Source of the DNA: Fervidifonticultor_A tertius
Lineage (GTDB): Bacteria; Sysuimicrobiota; Sysuimicrobiia; Sysuimicrobiales; Humicultoraceae
Direction of reading: 5' to 3'
Length of the DNA: 33,782 bases
NCBI GenBank assembly: GCA_031459235.1
Contig: JAVKIY010000031.1
Span: 1-33,782 of the forward strand
Shown: positions 7,328-15,515 of the stretch, piece by piece
Layout of the letters: each line of letters begins with the position of its first letter
How positions within the stretch are numbered: position 1 is the stretch's first letter
The notes under the pieces: generated by a model
Told to the model about the DNA's origin: nothing
Databases searched by the model: none
What the model saw: the letters and a program-made list of their open reading frames with translations, nothing else
Position numbers and translations under genes: made by a program

Positions 7328-7862
7328 CGGCGTCCCCGCCGCCTCCGGCCTGGTGACCATCGGCCGGATCGCCGCGCCGCACGGCGTGCGCGGCGAGGTG
7401 CGGGTGCGGCCGGAGACCGACTTCCCGGAGCGCTTCGCGGGCCTGCGCCGGGCGTTCCTGGTGCGTGGTGGCCGCGCGGAGCCGGTGACGATCAGGGGCG
7501 CGCGCCGGCACGGCGAGGCGGTGCTGCTCACCCTCGATGGCGTCGGCGACCGGGCCACGGCCGACGCCCTGCGGGGTGCCGCGCTGGCGGTCGCCCGCGA
7601 CGCGCTCGTGCCGCTCGGCCCGGACGCGTTCTACGTCTTCGAGATCGTGGGCCTGCGCGTGCGGGCCGAGGACGGCCGCGCGCTCGGGGTGGTGGCCGAG
7701 GTGATGCGCGGGAGGGCGCACGACGTCTACGTGGTGCGCGGCCCGGCCGGCGAGGTGCTCGTGCCTGCGGTGCGCGCGGTCGTGCGGCGGGTCGATCGCG
7801 AGGCCGGCGAGCTAATCGTCGCGCTGCCCGACGGCCTCGAGGCGGGCACCCGTGCGCGTTGA
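7296..7862 (+). CDS. rimM: 16S rRNA processing protein RimM
   Basis: Ribosome maturation factor acting on the 30S head, binding S19. Family features are TIGRIAAPHGVRGEVRVRPETDFPERF at the N-terminus and, in the PRC-barrel half, DAFYVFEIVGLRV, LGVVAEVMRGRAHDVYVV and EVLVPAVRAVVRRVD. The start is uncertain. ATG 7296 gives 188 residues and overlaps ylqD by 32 bases. GTG 7353 gives 169 residues, beginning three residues before the conserved Gly. Neither has a convincing ribosome binding site. The 3' end overlaps trmD by 11 bases, consistent with coupled translation. Confidence 0.93.
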   Translation: MASSSRSARSSGVPAASGLVTIGRIAAPHGVRGEVRVRPETDFPERFAGLRRAFLVRGGRAEPVTIRGARRHGEAVLLTLDGVGDRATADALRGAALAVARDALVPLGPDAFYVFEIVGLRVRAEDGRALGVVAEVMRGRAHDVYVVRGPAGEVLVPAVRAVVRRVDREAGELIVALPDGLEAGTRAR

Positions 7863-8580
7863 CATCGTCTCGATCTTCCCCGAAGCGTTGGCGCCACTTG
7901 AGGTGTCGCTGCTGGCGCGCGCCCGCGACCGCGGCCTGCTCCAGGTGCGCGTGTGGAACCTGCGCGACTTCACCGTCGACCGGCACCGCCAGGTGGACGA
8001 CGTCCCCTACGGCGGCGGCCCGGGAATGGTGATGAAGCCTGAACCGTTCTTCGCCGCGGTCGAGGCGATCGCGGCGGAGGCCGCTGGGCGGCCGCGCGTG
8101 CTGCTGACCTCGCCGCAGGGCCGACGGTTCGATCAGCGCTATGCCGAGGAGCTGGCGCGCGAGCGGCACCTGGCGCTGCTGTGCGGTCGGTACGAGGGCG
8201 TGGACGAGCGCGTGGCGCAGGGCCTGCCGGCCGAGGAGGTCTCCATCGGCGACTATATCCTCAACGGCGGCGAGCTGCCCGCCATGGTGATCGTCGAGGC
8301 GGTGGCGCGGCTGCTGCCCGGCGTGGTGGGTGACCAGGCGTCGATCGCGGCCGACTCGTTCACCAGCGGGCTCCTCGACCACCCGCACTACACCCGGCCC
8401 GCGGAGTTCCGCGGGATGGCCGTGCCCGAGGTGCTGCTCTCTGGCCACCACGAGGCGATCCGGCGCTGGCGGCGGCGCGAGCAGTTGCGGCGCACGGTCG
8501 CGCGTCGGCCCGACCTGATCGCGTGGGACCGACTGAGCGAGGAGGATCGGGCGCTGCTGCGTGACGACGGGTCGCTGTGA
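7852..8580 (+). CDS. trmD: tRNA (guanine-37-N1)-methyltransferase TrmD
   Basis: SPOUT-class methyltransferase that makes m1G37 in tRNAs and prevents +1 frameshifting. The 242 residues show the family landmarks: MRVDIVSIFPE at the start, DDVPYGGGPGMVMK, the knot segment LLCGRYEGVDERV, then EVSIGDYILNGGELPAMV and the C-terminal LDHPHYTRPAEFRGMAVPEVLLSGHH, followed by an Arg-rich helix. It starts with GTG inside the end of rimM, with GAGG upstream. rplS follows after 61 bases that hold a possible internal promoter. Confidence 0.97.
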   Translation: MRVDIVSIFPEALAPLEVSLLARARDRGLLQVRVWNLRDFTVDRHRQVDDVPYGGGPGMVMKPEPFFAAVEAIAAEAAGRPRVLLTSPQGRRFDQRYAEELARERHLALLCGRYEGVDERVAQGLPAEEVSIGDYILNGGELPAMVIVEAVARLLPGVVGDQASIAADSFTSGLLDHPHYTRPAEFRGMAVPEVLLSGHHEAIRRWRRREQLRRTVARRPDLIAWDRLSEEDRALLRDDGSL

Positions 8581-8619
8581 TACAATTCCGAATCGTGACT
8601 GCGGCGCCGTGCGGCGCTG
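8578..8619 (+). promoter_or_regulatory. Candidate extended -10 promoter and leader hairpin for rplS
   Basis: TGA-TACAAT (8578-8586) is a good extended -10 element (TGN plus 5 of 6 consensus bases) overlapping the trmD stop; no good -35 is visible. The leader that follows contains a hairpin with stem CGGCGCC / GGCGCTG (8602-8608 and 8613-8619, one G-T pair) and loop GTGC, then GGGGAGG before the rplS start. It could let rplS be expressed and controlled apart from trmD. Confidence 0.45.
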
Positions 8620-8641
8620 GCGGTCGGGGAGGCAGACGGTC

Positions 8642-8983
8642 ATGGAGAAGGTGAGGCTGGTCGAGGCGGCCCAGGTCAAGAAGGCGCTGCCCGCGTTCGC
8701 GCCCGGGGACACCGTGCGGGTCCACATCAAGATCACCGAGGGCGGCCGCGAGCGCGTGCAGGCCTTCGAGGGGACCGTGATCGGCCGCCGCGGGGCCGGG
8801 GTCTCCGAGTCGTTCACGGTCCGCCGCATCAGCCACGGCGTGGGCGTCGAGCGCATCTTCCCGCTGCACTCGCCGCGCGTGGAGAAGATCGACGTCGTGC
8901 GCCGCGGCCGCGTGCGCCGCGCGAAACTGCACTACCTGCGGGGCAAGGTGGGGAAGGAGACCCGCATCAAGGAAGAGCGCTGA
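8642..8983 (+). CDS. rplS: 50S ribosomal protein L19
   Basis: Large-subunit protein bL19, located at the 30S-50S interface. It has 113 residues from ATG 8642, chosen for GGGGAGG at 9 bases and for normal family length; the frame is open further upstream without homology. Conserved segments are FAPGDTVRVHIKITEGGRERVQAFEGTVI, SESFTVRRISHGVGVERIFPLHSP and RAKLHYLRGKVGKETRIKE. It is the usual gene after trmD. Confidence 0.97.
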   Translation: MEKVRLVEAAQVKKALPAFAPGDTVRVHIKITEGGRERVQAFEGTVIGRRGAGVSESFTVRRISHGVGVERIFPLHSPRVEKIDVVRRGRVRRAKLHYLRGKVGKETRIKEER

Positions 8984-8998
8984 CCCGGAATCCGGCCG

Positions 8999-9664
8999 AT
9001 GCCCGACGCCCTGCGCCCCCTCGTCGAGTGGGCGGCCGAGCGGCTGCCCCTCGGCATCCCGACGCTCATCCTCGGCTTCGCCCTGTTCCTGGTCGTTCTC
9101 CGCGCGGTCGTCCGCCGGCTCTACGCGCTGTCGCCCCGCGTGCGCCTCTCCATCGTCGAGACCCTCGACGCCACCATCTTCGCCGCGCTCCTCAGTCTGG
9201 TCATCATCGTCTTCGTCGTGCAGGCGTTCTTCATCCCCTCGGGCTCGATGGAGCCGACGCTGCGGACGGGCGACCGCATCCTGGTCGGCAAGTTCACGTA
9301 CCGGTTCTGGGAGATCCGCCGCGGTGACATCATCGTCTTCCGGTATCCGCTGAACCCCAACAAGGACTTCGTGAAGCGCGTCATCGGCCTGCCCGGCGAG
9401 CGGGTGGAGATGAAGGACGGCCTGGTGCTGATCGACGGTCGGCCGCTGTCGGAGGTCTACCCGACCGCCCTGCCCGGTGGGGACCACGCCTGCCGCAGCA
9501 ACTACGCGCCGGTCGTCGTGCCGGAGGGGTCGGTGTTCGTGCTCGGCGACAACCGGTGCAACAGCGAGGACTCGCGCTTCTTCGGCTTCGTGCCGAAGCA
9601 GAACATCGTGGGCCGGGCGCTCGCCGTCTACTGGCCGCCCGACCGGATCGGCCTGCCGCGGTGA
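8999..9664 (+). CDS. lepB: Signal peptidase I
   Basis: Membrane serine protease (family S26) that removes signal peptides from exported proteins. The 221 residues contain two hydrophobic segments (about 18-38 and 58-79), the second leading into the catalytic box PSGSMEPTL with Ser83. The general base Lys126 sits in DFVKRVIGLPGE, and the conserved GDNRCNSEDSRFFGFV follows. Two predicted membrane segments before the active site is one more than in the simplest Gram-positive forms. The stop overlaps the rnhB GTG start (GTGA), so the two genes are coupled. Confidence 0.95.
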   Translation: MPDALRPLVEWAAERLPLGIPTLILGFALFLVVLRAVVRRLYALSPRVRLSIVETLDATIFAALLSLVIIVFVVQAFFIPSGSMEPTLRTGDRILVGKFTYRFWEIRRGDIIVFRYPLNPNKDFVKRVIGLPGERVEMKDGLVLIDGRPLSEVYPTALPGGDHACRSNYAPVVVPEGSVFVLGDNRCNSEDSRFFGFVPKQNIVGRALAVYWPPDRIGLPR

Positions 9665-10494
9665 GCGGGCGCGGGGCGCGCGCGGAGCGGTCCGCGGCCG
9701 ACCGGCCACCGCCCGCGCCGCGTCCCACCCTCGCCAGCCTGACCGCGGCGCTGCGCGCCGGGACCCTCGACCCCGCGGCGCTGGAGGCCGACCCGCGCGC
9801 CGGGGCGCGCCACCTGGCGGAGCGCTGGGCCCGCCGCCAGGCCCACCTGGAGACCGAGCGCCGGCGGCTTGAGGCGCTCTTCGCGTACGAGGCCGCGGCG
9901 TGGGAGGCGGGAGCGACCACGGTCGCGGGCGTGGACGAGGCCGGGCGCGGCCCGCTCGCCGGGCCGGTGGTGGCGGCCGCGGTGGTCTTCCCGGCGGTAG
10001 CGGCGCTGCGGCGACTGCGCGACTCCAAGCAGCTCGGCCCGCGTGACCGCGATCGCCTCTACGACGAGATTGCCTCCAGCGGCGCATCCATCGGGATCGG
10101 GCTGTCGGATGTGGACGAGATCGAGCACCACAACATCCTCGGCGCCACGCAGCTCGCCTGGGCGCGCGCGGTCGCCTCGCTGCCGGCGGTCCCGGCGCTG
10201 GTGCTGCTCGACGGGAACTGTCCGGGCCCGCTGCCCATACCCCAGCGTACCGTCGTGAAGGGCGACGCGCGCTGCGCGTCGATCGCCGCAGCGTCGGTCA
10301 TCGCCAAGGTGACCCGCGACCGGTTGATGGTGGACCTCGACCGGCGCTACCCGCAGTACGGCTTCGCCCGGCACAAGGGATACGCGACCGCCGACCATCT
10401 GGCGGCGCTCCGGCGCTTCGGCCCCTCGCCGGTGCACCGTCGGCGCTACCTCCCCGCCGCCCTTCGCCAGCTCGACCTGCCCCTGCGCGCCTGA
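9661..10494 (+). CDS. rnhB: Ribonuclease HII
   Basis: RNase HII, which cuts RNA in RNA-DNA hybrids and starts the removal of misincorporated ribonucleotides. It has 277 residues from GTG 9661, which overlaps the lepB stop. Catalytic residues are visible in VDEAGRGPLAGPVVAAAV (Asp92, Glu93), RDSKQL, LLDGN and KGDARCASIAAASVIAKVTRD; the C-terminal HKGY motif is present. The N-terminal extension of about 85 residues (TLASLTAALRAGTLD, DPRAGARHLAERW) resembles that of Bacillus-type enzymes. A gap of 42 bases separates it from yraN. Confidence 0.95.
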   Translation: MSGRGARAERSAADRPPPAPRPTLASLTAALRAGTLDPAALEADPRAGARHLAERWARRQAHLETERRRLEALFAYEAAAWEAGATTVAGVDEAGRGPLAGPVVAAAVVFPAVAALRRLRDSKQLGPRDRDRLYDEIASSGASIGIGLSDVDEIEHHNILGATQLAWARAVASLPAVPALVLLDGNCPGPLPIPQRTVVKGDARCASIAAASVIAKVTRDRLMVDLDRRYPQYGFARHKGYATADHLAALRRFGPSPVHRRRYLPAALRQLDLPLRA

Positions 10495-10536
10495 CCCCCG
10501 CGCGCCGGCTACCCCCGCGCCGATGAAAAGGGCGGC

Positions 10537-10908
10537 ATGGCGCCCACCCGCCGCACGCAGCTCGGCCTGGCCGGGGAGCAGGCCGCGGCGGCCTGGCTCG
10601 CCGCGCGCGGCTACGAGATCCTGGCGCGCAACGCGCGCACGCGGTTCGGCGAGATCGACCTGGTGGCGCGCCAGGGCGCGCTCGTCGTCTTCGTGGAGGT
10701 CAAGAGTCGATCGAGCGCGGCGTTCGGCCACCCGGCGGAGGCGGTCGCCGGCCGCAAGCAACGGCGGCTCGCGCACCTGGCCGCCGCGTTTTTAGCCGGG
10801 CACGGCCTCGCCGGGTCTCCCGCGCGGTTCGACGTGATCGCGGTGCACCTAGATGCGGCCGGGGTGCCCCGCGTGGTCGACCATCTGCCGGGTGCGTTCG
10901 AGCTATGA
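10537..10908 (+). CDS. yraN: YraN family putative endonuclease (UPF0102)
   Basis: A small protein of 123 residues in the YraN/UPF0102 family, related to Holliday-junction resolvase-like nucleases but of unproven function. Family hallmarks are LGLAGEQAAAAWLAARGYEILARN, then GEIDLVAR and VVFVEVKSRSS, the D-x(n)-ExK metal-binding pattern of the PD-(D/E)XK fold, and KQRRLAHLAAAFL. It is the last plus-strand gene before the convergent heme operon and follows rnhB, its usual neighbour. No strong terminator is visible in the 57 bases separating it from hemY. Confidence 0.92.
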   Translation: MAPTRRTQLGLAGEQAAAAWLAARGYEILARNARTRFGEIDLVARQGALVVFVEVKSRSSAAFGHPAEAVAGRKQRRLAHLAAAFLAGHGLAGSPARFDVIAVHLDAAGVPRVVDHLPGAFEL

Positions 10909-10965
10909 AGGTAGGGTCGGCGACGCCGGCCGGTGTGAGCAGACACTACACCAGAATCCCTGCGA

Positions 10966-12414
10966 CTACAGCCAGGTCGCCTGGGGCACCCGGCCGGCCA
11001 GGTTGTCCAGGACTCGCCGGGCGGCCTCTGTGCCCTGCCGGATGCAGTCCGGGATACCGATCCCACGGTAGCCCGCGCCGGCGAGCGCGAGCCCGGGCAG
11101 CGACGCCAGCCCCGCCTCCATGGCCTGGAGCCGTTCCAGGTGCCCGGGCGGGTACTGGGGCATGGCTTTCGGCCAGCGTGCGACCACGGCGAAGCGGGGC
11201 GCCGCGTCGATGCCCATCGTCTTCGCGAGGTCGGCGCGCGCGAGCGCAACCAAGCGCTCGTCCGGCTCGTCGACCACCGCCTCGCGGCCTGCCGCGCCGA
11301 GGTAACACCGCAGCAGCGCGCGGTTCGGCGGCGCGCGGTGCGGCCACTTCGAGGAGAGCCAGGTGCAGGCCACAATCGCCAGCGGTTCGTCGCGGGCGAC
11401 CACGAAGCCGTGCCCGTCGAGCGGATGGCGGATGCGGTCGCGGTCGTAGGCCAGCGTGACCGCCGCGGTTGAGACGTAGGGGATCGTCCGCAGCGCGGCC
11501 ACCACCGGCCGCGAGAGGGGCGCGAGCAGCGCCGCGGCGGCGAAGGCGGGTACCGTGAGCACGACCGCGTCCGCGTCGAGGGTCTGCCCGTCGTCCAGGC
11601 GGACGTGATACCCTTGGCCGCCGTGACGGCGCCGCGCGAGGTGGACGACCGTGCGCCCGGTCAGGAGCGTCACCCCGGCCAGCGCGGCCCGCAGGTGCTC
11701 CACCAGCTCGCCGACCCCGCCGGCCAGGCTCAGGAACATCGGTTCGTTCGGCGTGGACGCGGCCTGCCGGCGCCGGTCGAGCGCGGCCAGCACGAGGCTG
11801 CGATGGGACGCTTCCCACTGCGGCAGCAGGGGAAACGTCGCGCGCGCGCTCAACTGGTCCGGGTCGCCCGCGTAGATCCCGCCGAGCAGCGGGCCGGCGA
11901 CGCGCCGCACGACCGCGTCGCCCAGGCGGCGTCGCAGCAGGCCGCCGAGACTCTCGTCGCTGTCGTCGCGGCGCCTCGGTAGCACCAGGTCCGCCGCGAC
12001 CCGCAACTTCTCGAGCGGGGAGAGCAGCTTGGTGCCTAGCAGCGATCGGAGGCGGGTCGGCACGCCGAAGGTCAGGCCATCCGGTAGCGGGTGGAGCCGG
12101 CCGCGGGACGCGACGTAGACCGCGCGGCCCGGCAGCGTGGGGATCAGGCGGTCGCCGATACCGAGCGCGCGGCAGAGCTCGGCGGCCCAGGGTTTCGTCG
12201 CCAGGAACGAGTCGGGACCGTGCTCGACCAGGCACCCATCGATCCGCTCGGTGCGGAGTTTCCCGCCCAGGCGCGGCTCGCTCTCGATCACGGTGCACGC
12301 CACGCCCAGGCACTTTGCCCTTGGGTCGGTGACCAGCGTGTAGGCCGCGGCGAGCCCGGTGATGCCGCCGCCGACGACGAGCACGTGGGGCGACGGCGGC
12401 GGAGCGTCGGACAC
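10966..12414 (-). CDS. hemY: Coproporphyrinogen/protoporphyrinogen III oxidase HemY (CgoX)
   Basis: FAD-dependent oxidase that in Gram-positive bacteria converts coproporphyrinogen III to coproporphyrin III using oxygen. The 482 residues begin with the FAD-binding motif VLVVGGGITGLAAAYTL. Other matches are IESEPRLGGKLRT, VEHGPDSFLA, a central substrate domain (VRRVAGPLLGGIYAGDPDQLS) and the C-terminal FAD segment LALAGAGYRGIGIPDCIRQG. It is the last gene of the heme operon, with one base between the hemH stop and its GTG start. Because HemQ is encoded upstream, coproporphyrinogen rather than protoporphyrinogen is the likely physiological substrate; this is an inference from context. Confidence 0.94.
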   Translation of the reverse strand: MSDAPPPSPHVLVVGGGITGLAAAYTLVTDPRAKCLGVACTVIESEPRLGGKLRTERIDGCLVEHGPDSFLATKPWAAELCRALGIGDRLIPTLPGRAVYVASRGRLHPLPDGLTFGVPTRLRSLLGTKLLSPLEKLRVAADLVLPRRRDDSDESLGGLLRRRLGDAVVRRVAGPLLGGIYAGDPDQLSARATFPLLPQWEASHRSLVLAALDRRRQAASTPNEPMFLSLAGGVGELVEHLRAALAGVTLLTGRTVVHLARRRHGGQGYHVRLDDGQTLDADAVVLTVPAFAAAALLAPLSRPVVAALRTIPYVSTAAVTLAYDRDRIRHPLDGHGFVVARDEPLAIVACTWLSSKWPHRAPPNRALLRCYLGAAGREAVVDEPDERLVALARADLAKTMGIDAAPRFAVVARWPKAMPQYPPGHLERLQAMEAGLASLPGLALAGAGYRGIGIPDCIRQGTEAARRVLDNLAGRVPQATWL

Positions 12415-12415
12415 G

Positions 12416-13357
12416 TCAGTGCGCGCTGAGCCCGGTGACCGGTTCGACCGCCTGGTGGAGCACGACGTCCGCCAGGGCGTCGATGAGCAGCGGGTGATCG
12501 TTGAGCGAGGCGGCGCGCACGAACCGCATGCCGAGCCGGCCCGCCTGGGCGCGCGCCTCGATCTCCAGGTCGTAGAGCACCTCGAGGTGGTCGGCGACGA
12601 AGCCGACCGGGCAGACCGCCACCGCCGGCACGCCCGCGGCGCCGAGCTCGGCGATCACCTCGCCGACATCGGGCCCGAGCCAGGGGTCGGGTGTGCGGCC
12701 CGCGCTCTGGAACGCGAACCGCCACGCGGTCACGCCGGCGCGCGCCGCCACCGCGGCCGAGGTCCGGCGCAGCTCGTCGGGATAGGGGTCGCCCCAGGCG
12801 AGGATCGTCTCGGGCAGGCTGTGGGCGGTGAAGATCGCCGTCGCGCGCGGCCGTTCGTCGTCGGGGAGCGCAGCGAGCGCCGCGCGCAGGCTCGCGGCGA
12901 GCGCCTCGACAAAGGCCGGGTGCTCGCCCCAGCGCTCCACGTAGCGCATCGGAAACGGCGCCGGCAGCCGTCGCCGCGCGACCTCGGCGGTGCCGATGTA
13001 GGTGCCGACGCTCATGCGCGAGTAGTGAGGCGCCAGCACGACCCCGACGCCCTCGGTCACGCCGTCGGCGGCCATCGCCGCGACCGCGTCGGCGATGAAG
13101 GGCGCCGCGTGCTTCATGCCGATGTAGGCACGGTACGGGCCGGCGCCGCCGGCGTTGAGCCGCGTCTCCAGGGCGCGCGCCTGGCGCTCGGTAATCTCGG
13201 GGAGCGGGGAGCGGCCGCCGATCGCGCGGTAGCGGCCGGCCAGCTCCTCGAGCAGCTCGGGGGATGGCCGTCGGCCGCCGCGAATGTGCGTGTAGTACGC
13301 CTCCAGGTCTGCGAGGCCGCGCGGGCTGCCGTAGGCCATCACGAGCAGGCCGGTCAC
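12416..13357 (-). CDS. hemH: Ferrochelatase (coproporphyrin-type, CpfC)
   Basis: Inserts ferrous iron into the porphyrin ring. The 313-residue protein fits the soluble Bacillus type. Visible features are GLLVMAYGSPRG at the start, APHYSRMSVGTYI, FTAHSLPETI with the metal-binding His179, and VCPVGFVADHLEVLYDLE with Glu259. No C-terminal cysteine cluster is present. With HemQ and HemY in the same operon, the probable substrate is coproporphyrin III, giving iron-coproporphyrin. Its GTG start overlaps the hemE stop by four bases (GTGA). Confidence 0.95.
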   Translation of the reverse strand: MTGLLVMAYGSPRGLADLEAYYTHIRGGRRPSPELLEELAGRYRAIGGRSPLPEITERQARALETRLNAGGAGPYRAYIGMKHAAPFIADAVAAMAADGVTEGVGVVLAPHYSRMSVGTYIGTAEVARRRLPAPFPMRYVERWGEHPAFVEALAASLRAALAALPDDERPRATAIFTAHSLPETILAWGDPYPDELRRTSAAVAARAGVTAWRFAFQSAGRTPDPWLGPDVGEVIAELGAAGVPAVAVCPVGFVADHLEVLYDLEIEARAQAGRLGMRFVRAASLNDHPLLIDALADVVLHQAVEPVTGLSAH

Positions 13358-14391
13358 CGCGCGCCTCCGGCTGGAAGCGGGACGTGCTCGTGCACCAGGG
13401 CGACCAGCCGGCGCAGGTGATCCTGCGGAGTGTGCGGCAGGACGCCATGCCCCAGGTTGAAGATGTGTCCGGGCCGGCCGGCGGCGTCGGTCAGGATCGT
13501 GTGCGCGGCCCGCGCGGCGACCTCGAACGGCGCGAGCAGCGCCGCCGGGTCGAGGTTGCCCTGGATGCCCCGGTCGCCGACCAGGGCCCAGGCATCGGCG
13601 AGCCTGATGCGCCAGTCCACGCCGATGACGTCCCCGCCCGCCTGTGCCATCAGCCGCAGCAGGCCCGCGGTGCCGGTGCCGAAGTGGATGACCGGAACGC
13701 GTAGCGCCCGCAGGCCGTCGAACAGCCGGCGCATGTGGGGGAGCACCGCGCGGGCGTAGTCGTCGGGGGCGAGCGCGCCCACCCACGAGTCGAAGAGCTG
13801 CAGCGCCTGCGCGCCGGCGTCCACCTGCGCCCGCAGGTAGGCCACGGTCGCGTCCACCAGGTGCGCCATCAGCGTGTCCCAGACCTCGGGCGCCTCGAAC
13901 AGCATCCGCTTGGTGAGTAGGAGGTCGCGCGCCCCTCGGCCCTCGACGAGATAGCTGGCCAGGGTGAACGGCGCGCCGGCGAACCCGATGAGCGGCACGC
14001 GCGCGTCGCGCCGCACCAGGTGGATCGCCTCCAGCACGAAGGGAACGTCCCGCGCCGGGTCGAGCGGCCGCAGCCGCCGCACGTCGGCGGCGGTGCGCAG
14101 CGGTCGGGCGATGACGGGGCCCTGGCCTTCGATGAGGTCGAACTCGACGCCCAGCCCCAGCAACGGCAGCGTGATGTCGGCGAAGAGAATGACGGCGTCG
14201 ACCCCGAGCTGCGCGGCCGGTCGCAGCGTCACCTCGGCGCACAGCTCCGGGGTCCGGCAGATTTCGAGCAGCGAGTAGCGCTCGCGCAGCGCCCGATACT
14301 CGGGCTGCGACCGGCCGGCCTGCCGCATGAACCACACCGGTGTGCGGTCGGTGGGCTCGCGCCGGCAGGCGCGCAGGAACCGGTCGGTCAT
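13354..14391 (-). CDS. hemE: Uroporphyrinogen decarboxylase
   Basis: Decarboxylates the four acetate side chains of uroporphyrinogen III to give coproporphyrinogen III. It has 345 residues from ATG 14391. Signature segments are RTPVWFMRQAGRSQPEYR with the substrate-binding arginines, VILFADITLPLLGLGVEF with the catalytic Asp72, GFAGAPFTLASYL, LFDSWVGALAPDDY, IQGNLDP and FNLGHGVLPHTP. Most homologues have Tyr or Leu where this has Ser in AGRSQPEYR, a minor change. It overlaps the radical SAM gene upstream by four bases and hemH downstream by four. Confidence 0.97.
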   Translation of the reverse strand: MTDRFLRACRREPTDRTPVWFMRQAGRSQPEYRALRERYSLLEICRTPELCAEVTLRPAAQLGVDAVILFADITLPLLGLGVEFDLIEGQGPVIARPLRTAADVRRLRPLDPARDVPFVLEAIHLVRRDARVPLIGFAGAPFTLASYLVEGRGARDLLLTKRMLFEAPEVWDTLMAHLVDATVAYLRAQVDAGAQALQLFDSWVGALAPDDYARAVLPHMRRLFDGLRALRVPVIHFGTGTAGLLRLMAQAGGDVIGVDWRIRLADAWALVGDRGIQGNLDPAALLAPFEVAARAAHTILTDAAGRPGHIFNLGHGVLPHTPQDHLRRLVALVHEHVPLPAGGAR

Positions 14392-15515
14392 GCGGGCACG
14401 TAGGGGCAGAGCGGGTCGCTCGCCAGCGGGTCGCCGGTGTGCGCGAACGCGCGCGCGCGCGATCCGCCGCAGATCGTGTGGTACTCGCACCGGCCGCAGC
14501 GGCCGGCGAACCGGCTTGGGTCGCGCAGCGCGGTGAACAGCGCACTCGACCGGTACAGGTCCACCAGCCGTGCGCGCCGGACGTTCCCAGCCGCCATCGG
14601 GAGGAACCCCGAGGGCGTGACGTCGCCCGTGCGGGAGATGAAGAGGATGCCATTGCCGTCCCGGATGCCGAAGCCGCGGCCCACGCTGCTGCGCCGGATG
14701 CGGGCGCCATCCCAGCCGGCCGCGCGCATCCGCTCGACCGCCACGCGCCGGTAGTGGGGCGCCTCGGTGGTCTTGATCGCAAACGGTGAGTCGGCCGCCA
14801 GGTCGTAGAGCCAGTCCATGAGCCGCTCGGCCGAGGCCGGGTCGAGCTCACGCAGCGCCTGGCCCCGGCCCACGGCGATAAGGAAGAACAGGCTCCACCG
14901 CTCGACGGGCCAGGCGGTAAGAAGCCGGTAGATCGCGGGCAGGTCCGCGACGGTCCGGTCGGTGACCAGCGTGTTGATCTGCAGGGGCAGGCCGGCCTCG
15001 GCCACCCAGTTCACCGCGCGGACCGTCTGGTCAAAGCACCCCGGGACGCCCCGGAACGCATCGTGCTGGTCCGGGCAGCTGCCGTCCAGGCTGAGCGAGA
15101 TGCTCTGGATCCCCGCGTCGCGCAGCCGGACGATCGCCTCGCGGCGCAGCAGCGGCGTGGCGGCCGGCGCCAGCGAGGCGCCGATGCCCAGCCGCGCCGC
15201 CTCGCGCACGAGCGCCTCCAGGTCCCCCCGCTTGAGCGGGTCGCCGCCGGTGAAGACCAGGTGAGGGAGCGGCGGGCCGAACTCCACCACCTGCTGCAGC
15301 ACGTCGGTCGCCTCGTCGAACGTCAGCTCGTCCGGGTCGCGATGGCTGATCGCCTCGGCGCGGCAGTGATGGCAGGCCAGGTCGCACGCGCGGGTCAGCT
15401 CCCAGTAGACGAGCATCGGCGCGCGGTCGTAGACGTAGCCGGTCTGCGCCTCGCGCACTGCGTGGTACGACGGACGGCCCGCCGGGCCGGCCGGGGGGGC
15501 CTGGGGCTCGGTCAT
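14388..15515 (-). CDS. Radical SAM/SPASM protein, AhbD-like candidate heme synthase
   Basis: A 375-residue radical SAM protein. The [4Fe-4S]-SAM motif is C44-x3-C48-x2-C51 in TRACDLACHHCRAE. It is followed by VFTGGDPLKRGDL, which matches the GGxP-like SAM amine-binding motif, and by SISLSLDG. A C-terminal SPASM region has Cys340, 343, 349 and 370 in GRCGRCEYHTICGGSRAR, so at least one auxiliary iron-sulfur cluster is likely. AhbD enzymes of this broad class make heme by oxidative decarboxylation of iron-coproporphyrin without oxygen. The gene lies between hemQ and hemE with four-base overlaps on both sides, so a heme role is likely. The exact reaction is not proven; NirJ-like or other tetrapyrrole chemistry is possible. 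Confidence 0.8.
   Translation of the reverse strand: MTEPQAPPAGPAGRPSYHAVREAQTGYVYDRAPMLVYWELTRACDLACHHCRAEAISHRDPDELTFDEATDVLQQVVEFGPPLPHLVFTGGDPLKRGDLEALVREAARLGIGASLAPAATPLLRREAIVRLRDAGIQSISLSLDGSCPDQHDAFRGVPGCFDQTVRAVNWVAEAGLPLQINTLVTDRTVADLPAIYRLLTAWPVERWSLFFLIAVGRGQALRELDPASAERLMDWLYDLAADSPFAIKTTEAPHYRRVAVERMRAAGWDGARIRRSSVGRGFGIRDGNGILFISRTGDVTPSGFLPMAAGNVRRARLVDLYRSSALFTALRDPSRFAGRCGRCEYHTICGGSRARAFAHTGDPLASDPLCPYVPA

Noticed and set aside
4019..7558. 1179-codon open frame on the minus strand
   Set aside because: It lies opposite the ylxM fusion, ffh, rpsP, the KH gene, ylqD and rimM, all with clear family motifs. The Arg/Ser/Ala-rich translation is what high-GC antisense frames give.
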